From assembly GCA_002377025.1 (NCBI GenBank), contig DFPA01000038.1, positions 1-5,244 of the forward strand: DNA of 5,244 nt, read 5' to 3'. Below are positions 1 through 5,244 of this stretch, one piece after another (position 1 is the first letter of the stretch; the number at the start of each line of letters is the position of its first letter). Source of the DNA: Patescibacteria group bacterium UBA3527 (GTDB taxonomy: Bacteria > Patescibacteriota > Minisyncoccia > Phycocordibacterales > UBA918). A model generated the notes under the pieces. That model was not told the DNA's origin. It saw nothing but the letters and a program-made list of their open reading frames with translations, and ran no database searches. The position numbers and the translations under genes are program-made.

Positions 1-10
1 CAAGACTTTG

Positions 11-82
11 TGTGCGATATAAGGATCGAACTTATGGCCTCCTCGATGTCAACGAGGCGCTCTACCACTGAGCTAATCGCAC
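11..82 (-). tRNA. tRNA-Val with anticodon GAC
   Basis: Read on the minus strand this is a complete 72-nt cloverleaf. The 7-bp acceptor stem pairs GTGCGAT with ATCGCAC. The D arm is GCTC/GAGC with loop AGTGGTA, the anticodon stem is CCTCG/CGAGG with loop TTGACAT, there is a 5-nt variable loop, and the T arm is ATAAG/CTTAT with loop TTCGATC. Loop positions 34-36 read GAC, so it should decode GUC and GUU valine codons. The discriminator base is A (position 11). The next bases on the minus strand are CAA rather than CCA, so the 3' end is not encoded and would need the CCA-adding enzyme. All stems are fully paired, so the gene looks functional. It is transcribed away from the plus-strand genes to its right. 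Confidence 0.97.
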
Positions 83-86
83 GTGG

Positions 87-122
87 GTATGATATTATCA
101 TAGAGTTAAAAGATTTAAAGAA
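87..122 (-). promoter_or_regulatory. Probable promoter of the tRNA-Val gene
   Basis: On the minus strand just upstream of the tRNA lie overlapping -10-like boxes, TATGAT (102-97) and GATAAT (99-94). Each matches five of six positions of TATAAT. Transcription would start near 87-90, leaving a 5-8 nt leader for RNase P. A -35 match is weak: TTCTTT at 122-117 is 17 bases from GATAAT. The -10 call rests on its position and AT content; the -35 is doubtful. Confidence 0.4.
89..101. repeat. Perfect 6-bp inverted repeat in the divergent spacer
   Basis: ATGATA, one central T, then TATCAT form a perfect palindrome-like element. It coincides with the likely -10 region of the tRNA gene, so it may only reflect overlapping promoter boxes on both strands. 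A small operator is possible but not supported further. Confidence 0.5.
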
Positions 123-129
123 TCTAAAT
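95..129 (+). promoter_or_regulatory. Weak candidate leaderless promoter before the acidic ORF
   Basis: AAGAAT (118-123, four of six matches) ends six bases before ATG 130. That is the same spacing seen before glmS and the 203-residue gene. TTATCA (95-100, four of six matches to TTGACA) sits 17 bases upstream of it. Each box is weak, and AT-rich DNA yields such matches by chance. The shared spacing is the only reason to list it. Confidence 0.2.
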
Positions 130-288
130 ATGATCCAAGGACCAGAAAATCCACTAGAAGCAGTTTCAGCTGATACCAACCTGGACGACTCAGGTGAAAT
201 GCCAACAGAGCAAGAAATTGACGCTCAAGTAGAAGAAGATGAAGGTACTGATGTAGAGAACGATACGGACTTGCCATTGGCGGCTTAG
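130..288 (+). CDS. Possible 52-residue hyperacidic small protein
   Basis: I do not recognise this protein. From ATG 130 to the TAG at 286-288 it encodes 52 residues: 9 Glu, 8 Asp and no Lys, Arg or His, a nominal side-chain charge of about -17. No membrane segment or cysteine is present, and the composition predicts disorder. The C-terminus reads DLPLAA; in bacteria a terminal LAA resembles the ssrA-type ClpXP recognition signal, though no degradation is shown here. The frame stays open leftward through the tRNA gene, but ATG 130 is the only start between the tRNA and the acidic part, so I use it. No Shine-Dalgarno sequence is visible. Support for expression comes from a plus-strand terminator-like hairpin at 340-380. 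It could instead be an untranslated or decayed stretch. Confidence 0.4.
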   Translation: MIQGPENPLEAVSADTNLDDSGEMPTEQEIDAQVEEDEGTDVENDTDLPLAA

Positions 289-339
289 TGGTAAGAAAAG
301 CCCGAAAGCACCGTCCTAATCCATAAGAACAAAGTATCT

Positions 340-380
340 AAGCCGTCTGTGTACATCAACACAGTTGGCTTTCTGTTTTT
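340..380 (+). terminator. Rho-independent terminator (or attenuator) abutting the ABC exporter start
   Basis: AAGCC (340-344) pairs with GGCTT (367-371) and CTGTGT (347-352) pairs with ACACAG (359-364). They are separated by a small GT/TT internal loop and closed by a 6-nt loop. The downstream run TTCTGTTTTT is U-rich in RNA and reaches position 380, the base before the exporter ATG. Orientation fits termination of plus-strand transcripts, such as one from the acidic ORF. Because it touches the start codon it could also act as an attenuator for the exporter. Confidence 0.6.
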
Positions 381-2168
381 ATGAAAAATCAAACCCAGAA
401 AATTGAATACACAGATACAATACCGAGCACCCCGCTGAGATTTTTGTGGTATATAACAAAACCCCATCAATTGCTTGCTCTCTGGGCTATTTTTGCAGTG
501 TTGTTGGCACAAATATCTGAATTAGGAGCGGTTTTTGCAATCTCACAACTTGTCGATACTTTTAGTGCTGCTTCTGGCAAACAGGAGCAACTAGATGTAC
601 TTTTATATTGGGGGATAGTGGTACTTGTTTTAGGAGTTGTAGACAGGGTAGGTTGGCGTTTAAGTGGATTTCTAGGTATAGCATGGCTGATCAGAGTGGA
701 TGCTGACGCTTATAGAAAGCTTTATAAATATGTAATGAAACATAGTCATTCATATTTCACCAATCGTTTTGCTGGATCAATTTCTAATAAAATATCAAAC
801 GCCGCGAGCAACTCTGCAGACCTAGTTGTGAGATTTTTGTGGGATATATTACCCGAAATAATTTCATTAGGTATTACAATTTATCTATTTTTAAACATTC
901 ACTGGATTCTAGGTACGGCTCTTTTCTTGATTTTAATTATTGTATTTTCTTTTAATCTATGGAGAGTAAAGCAACGACGTGCGTTAGTAGTCTCATATTC
1001 TGATGCTTCATCACGTTTTCGTGGAGCGGGAGTAGACTTGATGACCAACATAATGGCTACTCGGCAATATGCGCGCCATGATTTCGAATATAGCGAGTTG
1101 GATAAAACAATAAAGGATCGTGCTAACAAAGACCTTCATCAAGCTTTTCATGGTGAATGGACTATGGTTGCAAACGGAGTCTTTGGAATTGTTTTAATGA
1201 TCGTAATTTTAGGCGTAGTTTATGTGATGTTAAAGAGTGACCTAGCAACGGCTGGACAGTTGGTTCTCGTACTCATTTTGCTAGCTAGAGTTGGCTATAC
1301 CTTTAATATTATGGGTCAATTTATGAACTCTTTTATTCGTCGCTATGGAGAGATACAGGAAGGGTTAGATGAAGTTGTTGTTCCACACGAGATCATTGAC
1401 GCAGAAGGAGCGAAAAAATTGAAAGTGAAGGAAGCGAGTATAGAGTGGAAAAATGTAGATTTCAACTTCGGTGAAAACAAAGTCTTTGATAATTTCAATT
1501 TGAAAATCGAGACAGGGCAGAAGATTGGCCTGGTCGGCCCTTCCGGAGCAGGGAAGACTACCTTCGTCTCACTCTTGCTACGTCAGCATGATATCGACGC
1601 CGGTACCATCTGTATAGAGGGACAAGATATCGCCAAGGTTACGCAAGATTCGCTACGGCAAAATATTGCCGTAGTACCGCAAGAGCCAATGCTCTTTCAC
1701 CGTACCATTCGTGAAAATATCGCCTACGGTAAACCACGAGCTAGTATGAAGGAGATAGAAGAAGTAGCAAAGAAAGCGCAAGCACACGATTTCATCGTTA
1801 GCTTGCCGGAAGGATACAACACTCTTGTCGGTGAACGAGGTGTGAAGCTTTCTGGTGGTCAAAAGCAAAGAGTGGCAATTGCGCGAGCGATGCTTAAAGA
1901 CGCTCCAATACTAGTGCTCGACGAGGCTACCTCCGCACTAGATAGCGAAAGTGAAGCAGCTATCCAAAAAGCCCTACATGAACTAATGGAGGGCAAGACA
2001 GTGGTCGCGGTAGCCCATCGCCTCTCAACTTTGCGAGAAATGGACAGAATACTTGTGCTAGAAGGAGGGAAGATAGTAGAAGATGGCACTCATACAGAGC
2101 TCACCAAAGCCGGAGGCACATACCAAAAACTCTGGGAGCACCAAGCTGGTGGCTTCTTGCAAGAGTAA
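381..2168 (+). CDS. ABC exporter half-transporter (fused membrane and ATPase domains)
   Basis: 595 residues with the MsbA/MdlB-type layout: six predicted membrane segments (about 31-55, 81-102, 161-182, 184-203, 271-294, 300-322), then an ATPase domain from about 355 to 590. It should work as a homodimer or pair with another half-transporter, exporting a lipid, drug or peptide from the cytoplasm; the substrate cannot be read from sequence. All ATPase motifs are intact: Walker A GPSGAGKTT (386-394), Q-loop Gln434, GERG (484-487), LSGGQ (490-494), Walker B ending Asp514 with catalytic Glu515, D-loop SALD (518-521) and switch His546. The usual A-loop tyrosine is Phe363. ATG 381 is the only usable upstream start, since an in-frame TAA lies at 339; no Shine-Dalgarno sequence is seen. 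It ends with tandem TAA stops. The membrane half is much more AT-rich than the ATPase half. Confidence 0.96.
   Translation: MKNQTQKIEYTDTIPSTPLRFLWYITKPHQLLALWAIFAVLLAQISELGAVFAISQLVDTFSAASGKQEQLDVLLYWGIVVLVLGVVDRVGWRLSGFLGIAWLIRVDADAYRKLYKYVMKHSHSYFTNRFAGSISNKISNAASNSADLVVRFLWDILPEIISLGITIYLFLNIHWILGTALFLILIIVFSFNLWRVKQRRALVVSYSDASSRFRGAGVDLMTNIMATRQYARHDFEYSELDKTIKDRANKDLHQAFHGEWTMVANGVFGIVLMIVILGVVYVMLKSDLATAGQLVLVLILLARVGYTFNIMGQFMNSFIRRYGEIQEGLDEVVVPHEIIDAEGAKKLKVKEASIEWKNVDFNFGENKVFDNFNLKIETGQKIGLVGPSGAGKTTFVSLLLRQHDIDAGTICIEGQDIAKVTQDSLRQNIAVVPQEPMLFHRTIRENIAYGKPRASMKEIEEVAKKAQAHDFIVSLPEGYNTLVGERGVKLSGGQKQRVAIARAMLKDAPILVLDEATSALDSESEAAIQKALHELMEGKTVVAVAHRLSTLREMDRILVLEGGKIVEDGTHTELTKAGGTYQKLWEHQAGGFLQE
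1653..1674 (+). repeat. Perfect 9-bp inverted repeat inside the ABC exporter gene
   Basis: CTACGGCAA pairs perfectly with TTGCCGTAG around a 4-nt AATA loop. It encodes residues just before the Q-loop glutamine (codon at 1680). It lies in frame within an intact ATPase domain and has no following T-run, so it is not a terminator. A role in mRNA folding is possible but unproven. Confidence 0.7.
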
Positions 2169-2182
2169 TAAACAGAGTGGAC

Positions 2183-2223
2183 AACAAGGGGCTCATAGCA
2201 TTTATGCTATGAGCCCCTTGTTT
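2183..2223 (+). terminator. Strong 18-bp hairpin ending the ABC exporter transcript
   Basis: Bases 2183-2200 pair without mismatch to 2205-2222 around a TTTA loop, 14 bases after the exporter stop codon. The core GGGGCTC/GAGCCCC is GC-rich. The 3' side has only TTT followed by GGTTTGG, so the U-tract is short. On the minus strand a shorter AT-rich flank follows. It most likely terminates or stabilises the exporter mRNA, insulating glmS. Confidence 0.8.
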
Positions 2224-2253
2224 GGTTTGGTATGAATGGTTTATAATAAATAC
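2218..2253 (+). promoter_or_regulatory. Promoter of glmS, probably giving a leaderless mRNA
   Basis: A perfect -10 box TATAAT (2242-2247) ends six bases before the glmS ATG at 2254, so transcription would start at or next to the A of the start codon. A partial -35, TTGTTT (2218-2223), lies 18 bases upstream of the -10 and overlaps the right arm of the preceding hairpin. No Shine-Dalgarno sequence is present, which agrees with leaderless translation. The start site itself is inferred from spacing. Confidence 0.65.
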
Positions 2254-4068
2254 ATGTGCGGAATATTTGGATATATAGGTACTCGTACAGCCAGTCCGAT
2301 TCTGGTTGAGGGGTTGCGTACGCTTGAGTATAGAGGCTACGATTCGGCCGGTATTTATGTACCCGGCTACGGTGCAGTGAAAGCTGTGGGGCCGATAGAT
2401 AATCTTGCCAAAAAAATAAAGGAAACCATTCCTGGTACTTCTGGTATAGCTCATACTCGATGGGCTACACACGGTGCTCCTACCGAGACCAATGCTCATC
2501 CTCATACAGATCAAAGCGGCAGTATATTTGTAGTGCATAACGGCATTATCGAAAACTACACTTTATTAAAAGAAGGTCTCAAGGTACAGGGGATTACCTT
2601 TGAGTCTGACACCGATACCGAGGTACTTACCAAACTGATAGGAATTAATTACTCTGGAGATTTGCTGGAAGCGGTACAGAGAACTCTTCGTATGGTACAG
2701 GGTACCTATGGCTTGGCTGTAATGAGTGAACATGAACCGGAAAAGATAGTGGTGGCTAGAATGGGCAGTCCTTTGGTAATAGGAATTTGTGAAGATGGCA
2801 ATATAATAGCTTCCGATCCTTCTGCGATAGTTTCTCATACCAAAGACGTCATCTATCTCGACGATGGCGACATGGCTCTTATAGAAAAAGATTCATATCA
2901 GATAATGAGTTTTGAAGGTAGGGGTAGGGAAAAAACAACCGAAAAGATAGAGTGGGATCTGGAAGAAATCAAGAAAGACGGTTATGACCATTATCTTCTG
3001 AAGGAAATAATGGAAATCCCCAAAGCTATAGAGAATACTTTGCGCGGACGACTGATTCCAGACAAAGGTAGGGTAAAGCTTGGGGGTTTGGAGAAGCATT
3101 CAGACAAACTAAGTGGTTTGCACCGCTTAACGATTGTTGGTTGTGGTTCCGCCGCTTATGCCGGAGAAGTGGGTCGCTATATTCTCGAAGAATACGCCGG
3201 AGTACCGACAACCGTAGAACTTGCGAGTGAGTATCGCTATCGCACCAATTTGAAAGACTCCAAAAGCGCTGTTCTGGCTATTTCGCAATCTGGGGAGACC
3301 GCCGATACATTAGCTGCCATACGGTTGGCAAAGAAACAGGGTCTTGGCACCTTTGGGATCGTAAATGTTGTTGGTTCTACCATTGCGCGTGAAAACGATG
3401 CCGGTGTATACAATCACGCTGGTCCGGAAGTAAGCATTGCTTCCACCAAGGCGGTGATTTCACAAATAACTGTACTTATAATGCTGGCGGTATTTATCGG
3501 TCGTGAAAGAAAAATGAGCCTGGAGGACGGAAAAGACATAATTGAAGCGCTGCAATCCTTGCCGAAAGAAATTGAGAAAGTATTAGAGCAAAGAGAAGAG
3601 ATTGAGAAAATAGCTAAGAAGTATGCACAGTTTCAAAACTTTGTCTTCATTGGTAGGAATAATCATTCTCCTTTAGCTTCAGAAGCTGCTTTGAAGCTAA
3701 AAGAAATCACTTATATACACGCCGAAGGCTATCCGGGTGGCGAGCTGAAGCATGGACCAATCGCATTATTGGATGAGAAATTTCCGGTTGTTGCTTTTGC
3801 TCCACAAGATCACGTGTACGAAAAAATAGTTTCTAATATTGAGGAGATAAAGGCTCGAAAGGCGCCGGTGTTGGCGATAGCCAACACCGGCGACGATCAA
3901 GTTTCTCACCTGGTGGACGATGTAATATATGTACCAAAGGTACATCCAATCATTCAATCAATAGTTAGTATTGTTCCTACCTACCTACTCGCTTACTACA
4001 TAGGAATAGAGAAGGGCTACAACGTAGACCGCCCCCGCAATTTGGCCAAGAGCGTAACCGTGGAGTAG
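2254..4068 (+). CDS. glmS: Glutamine--fructose-6-phosphate aminotransferase (isomerising)
   Basis: Makes glucosamine-6-phosphate from fructose-6-phosphate and glutamine, the first committed step toward UDP-GlcNAc for peptidoglycan; cytoplasmic. The 604-residue length is close to E. coli GlmS (609). The N-terminal Ntn-type glutaminase domain (about 2-220) has nucleophile Cys2 in CGIFGYIG, HTRWATHG (67-74), HNGIIENY (95-102) and Asp121 in the SDTDTE stretch. Two SIS sugar-isomerase domains follow: GCGSAA (296-301), SQSGETADT (344-352) and SIASTKA (394-400); then KLKE with Glu484, ELKHGP with His500, and the C-terminal DRPRNLAKSVTVE containing Lys599. All expected catalytic residues are present. 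ATG 2254 is chosen over the in-frame ATG 2236 because Cys2 must become the N-terminal residue after Met removal. No glmS ribozyme leader fits, because the promoter lies directly against the start. Confidence 0.98.
   Translation: MCGIFGYIGTRTASPILVEGLRTLEYRGYDSAGIYVPGYGAVKAVGPIDNLAKKIKETIPGTSGIAHTRWATHGAPTETNAHPHTDQSGSIFVVHNGIIENYTLLKEGLKVQGITFESDTDTEVLTKLIGINYSGDLLEAVQRTLRMVQGTYGLAVMSEHEPEKIVVARMGSPLVIGICEDGNIIASDPSAIVSHTKDVIYLDDGDMALIEKDSYQIMSFEGRGREKTTEKIEWDLEEIKKDGYDHYLLKEIMEIPKAIENTLRGRLIPDKGRVKLGGLEKHSDKLSGLHRLTIVGCGSAAYAGEVGRYILEEYAGVPTTVELASEYRYRTNLKDSKSAVLAISQSGETADTLAAIRLAKKQGLGTFGIVNVVGSTIARENDAGVYNHAGPEVSIASTKAVISQITVLIMLAVFIGRERKMSLEDGKDIIEALQSLPKEIEKVLEQREEIEKIAKKYAQFQNFVFIGRNNHSPLASEAALKLKEITYIHAEGYPGGELKHGPIALLDEKFPVVAFAPQDHVYEKIVSNIEEIKARKAPVLAIANTGDDQVSHLVDDVIYVPKVHPIIQSIVSIVPTYLLAYYIGIEKGYNVDRPRNLAKSVTVE
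3863..3892 (+). repeat. Perfect 13-bp GC-rich inverted repeat inside glmS
   Basis: CGCCGGTGTTGGC pairs perfectly with GCCAACACCGGCG around a GATA loop. It encodes part of the second SIS domain (APVLAIANTGD). It is much more GC-rich than its surroundings, and no T-run follows. The protein frame and family motifs continue unbroken, so it is not an obvious insertion. Confidence 0.85.
3929..3945 (+). repeat. Short 7-bp inverted repeat near the 3' end of glmS
   Basis: ATGTACC and GGTACAT pair perfectly around AAA, 36 bases after the 13-bp repeat. It is short enough to arise by chance. It is listed because it clusters with the larger hairpin. Confidence 0.45.
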
Positions 4069-4071
4069 CCG

Positions 4072-4083
4072 TATAAATATCTT
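4072..4083 (+). promoter_or_regulatory. Candidate leaderless -10 box of the 203-residue gene
   Basis: TATAAA (4072-4077, five of six matches) ends six bases before ATG 4084, exactly the spacing seen at glmS. I find no convincing -35 box in the end of glmS. The gene could instead be co-transcribed with glmS, since the gap is only 15 bases. Confidence 0.4.
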
Positions 4084-4695
4084 ATGGAATCTGAGACATT
4101 TGGAAATTTCAACGAAGATATCAATAAACGTATTGTTTGCGAAATAGATAGAGCGATAGCTAAACAGTTCAATTTCAGTGTCGCAGATACCCAAAAAGAA
4201 GAGTATACATTTTCTGATCAAACTAGTGTTAGCGAAGTTATGCGTTTTGGACGGATAGAGTTGGGTAGTTATAAGTCAAATGCTATTGTTGGGTTGACTA
4301 GTAAATTTGATACACAGAATAGTTTGGAAAAAATCAGTCTGCTACTGACGTTGGGTTTTCAGGATGATTTTGTGACTATAAGCTTAAAACTAGATATAGA
4401 AGAGGAGCCATTAAAAATTAGTGCATATACGTTGGTCAAACGTAAAAAGAATAAACCCATATTACCTATAGGGCTAGGAATGAGTGCTTACCAAGCTATT
4501 CTAAAAGTTATCGATCAGCTAGCTTCTGGCATAAGTGTTGATATAACTCATACTGTTGCCAGGTTGGATAAAATGGAAAAAGAAAAATGGGAAGATAAGT
4601 TTCTACCTATATTATCAGCGGAAGGCTATGAAAGAGAGAATGGTATGGTCTGGAAAAAAACCTATCGTGGCACTAATACAGACGATATGGATTAA
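4084..4695 (+). CDS. Hypothetical protein, possibly a divergent GNAT-like fold
   Basis: 203 residues, mostly hydrophilic, with no signal peptide or membrane segment, so probably cytoplasmic. I do not recognise the family with certainty. A GLGMSAYQAIL segment (130-140) after a probable beta strand recalls the acetyl-CoA pyrophosphate-binding loop and helix of GNAT acetyltransferases. The last part, with Trp169 followed by FLPILSAEGYER and ending around Trp190 with KKTYR, resembles the C-terminal end common in small GNAT proteins. The N-terminal 100 residues show no motif I can name. This is inference from local patterns only; a non-enzymatic protein is equally possible. It begins 15 bases after the glmS stop with no Shine-Dalgarno sequence, ends with TAA, and converges on the ZIP gene. 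It is AT-rich compared with glmS. Confidence 0.78.
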   Translation: MESETFGNFNEDINKRIVCEIDRAIAKQFNFSVADTQKEEYTFSDQTSVSEVMRFGRIELGSYKSNAIVGLTSKFDTQNSLEKISLLLTLGFQDDFVTISLKLDIEEEPLKISAYTLVKRKKNKPILPIGLGMSAYQAILKVIDQLASGISVDITHTVARLDKMEKEKWEDKFLPILSAEGYERENGMVWKKTYRGTNTDDMD

Positions 4696-4739
4696 AGTAA
4701 CGACCTGTTATTTCGAAACCTACAAGCAGCTATTGTCCG

Positions 4740-4765
4740 ATATTCATCTCAACTATGATGAATAT
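4740..4765. terminator. Possible shared hairpin between convergent genes
   Basis: ATATTCATC (4740-4748) pairs perfectly with GATGAATAT (4757-4765) around an 8-nt loop. It lies 45 bases past the 203-residue gene and 26 bases past the ZIP gene end on the other strand. The position suits a bidirectional terminator, but the stem is AT-rich and neither side has a clear T-run. Confidence 0.35.
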
Positions 4766-4790
4766 ACTCATAATCAAATTCTGAGTACAT

Positions 4791-5244
4791 TTATGCCAGC
4801 ACTATGGTCATTATCAAGAACCCAAGCAATATAGCGATAGACGAGTGCCAAATGCTATGGTAATGACTTAGGTTGCCGTGGATACGTGGAAGGAGATCGC
4901 TGGCAGCTAGGTAGAGAAGGTTTCCAGCCGCAATACCGGTTACAATCCAGATGTATTCATCGGCGTAAGTGGAAAGGATTAGTACCAGTATAGTACCGAG
5001 CACAATACTACTGGCGGACAGTAGGTTGTACAGAGCTGCTTTCGTCTTTGAGAAACCTCCACGTACCAACACGCCAAACTCAACAATTTCTTGCGGTACT
5101 TCGTGTAGAGCCAGTCCCATGGCCGTAGTGATACCGACGGCTGGGTTTACGAGGAAGGCACCGCCAAGAATTACACCGTCTGCCACATTGTGTACAGCAT
5201 CCCCGATAAGTAAGAGCATTGCCGCACTTTTGCGGTTACAATCT
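4791..5244 (-). CDS. ZIP-family divalent metal transporter, 3' part (5' end outside window)
   Basis: Inner-membrane transporter, likely of zinc or iron; ZIP proteins usually move metal into the cytoplasm. The visible part covers the last five membrane helices of the eight-helix family. Numbering from the Met codon at 5219, the metal-site motifs are HNVADG (10-15) in helix 4 and HEVPQE (39-44) in helix 5, both intact. Further helices lie at about 62-83, 90-112 and 126-142. The frame stays open to the window edge, reading DCNRKSAA before that Met, which fits the loop preceding helix 4, so the Met is internal and the true start lies beyond 5244. The HExPQE form rather than HExPEG sets it apart from typical ZupT. 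It ends with TAA at 4793-4791, facing the 203-residue gene. Confidence 0.94.
   Translation of the reverse strand, partial: DCNRKSAAMLLLIGDAVHNVADGVILGGAFLVNPAVGITTAMGLALHEVPQEIVEFGVLVRGGFSKTKAALYNLLSASSIVLGTILVLILSTYADEYIWIVTGIAAGNLLYLAASDLLPRIHGNLSHYHSIWHSSIAILLGFLIMTIVLA

Noticed and set aside
10..129. Upstream extension of the acidic ORF to an ATG at position 10
   Set aside because: This part is antisense to an intact tRNA-Val gene, and its residues reflect tRNA sequence, not a protein.
130..380. tmRNA (ssrA), suggested by the LAA ending
   Set aside because: No tRNA-like 5' or 3' halves, no T-arm GTTCGA sequence and no CCA end on this strand; the frame is also far longer than a tag.
2236..2253. 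Longer glmS start at ATG 2236
   Set aside because: It would bury the catalytic cysteine at residue 8; the glutaminase needs Cys directly after the initiator Met. The extra codons also lie across the -10 box.
2169..2253. glmS ribozyme or riboswitch upstream of glmS
   Set aside because: The gap is 85 bases, half of it one simple hairpin, and the likely transcript starts at the ATG.
2101..2538. 145-residue minus-strand ORF
   Set aside because: Antisense across the exporter end, terminator and the conserved GlmS N-terminus; no family features.
4556..4834. 92-residue plus-strand ORF after the 203-residue gene
   Set aside because: It is another frame of the 203-residue gene that runs over the intergenic gap and the ZIP gene end; no start signal or recognisable composition.
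5217..5219. Met codon at 5219-5217 as start of the ZIP gene
   Set aside because: The frame is open to the window edge with family-like residues before it, and helices 1-3 would be missing.
1..5244. Alternative genetic code with TGA reassigned (as in some CPR lineages)
   Set aside because: No gene has an in-frame TGA, and tryptophans are TGG. Absence of TGA stops in five genes is too small a sample to mean anything.
1..5244. CRISPR array, insertion sequence, prophage or defence system
   Set aside because: No spaced direct repeats, transposase or integrase motifs or toxin-antitoxin-like pair could be found on either strand.

Overview
The window reads as a compact, moderately AT-rich bacterial chromosome segment. 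No origin, mobile element or CRISPR array is visible. Several traits fit a small-genome bacterium of the Patescibacteria/CPR (Parcubacteria-like) type: tight spacing, no convincing Shine-Dalgarno sequence before any start, two genes with a -10-like box placed as for leaderless transcripts, and a tRNA without an encoded CCA end. That placement is an inference from style, not a phylogenetic result. All five coding ends seen use TAA or TAG, none uses TGA, and no reading frame contains an internal TGA, so nothing suggests a non-standard code.

Layout, left to right. Positions 11-82 on the minus strand encode tRNA-Val(GAC). An AT-rich spacer (83-129) probably carries its promoter. On the plus strand, 130-288 may encode a 52-residue, extremely acidic protein. 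A rho-independent terminator (340-380) follows it and ends directly at the start codon of a 595-residue ABC exporter (381-2168). An 18-bp perfect hairpin (2184-2221) closes the exporter gene. Its right arm overlaps the promoter of glmS (2254-4068), which looks leaderless. Fifteen bases after glmS begins a 203-residue protein of unknown function (4084-4695), possibly a divergent GNAT-fold protein. On the minus strand, converging from the right edge, is the 3' part of a ZIP-family metal transporter gene (4791-5244, 5' end outside the window).

The well-identified genes are housekeeping or envelope functions: export across the membrane, amino-sugar synthesis for peptidoglycan, divalent metal transport and a tRNA. 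I see no obvious multi-gene system linking them. The notable points are small-scale: the all-acidic mini-protein with an LAA end, the packing of transcription signals into start codons and terminators, perfect hairpins inside coding sequence, and the unassigned 203-residue protein.
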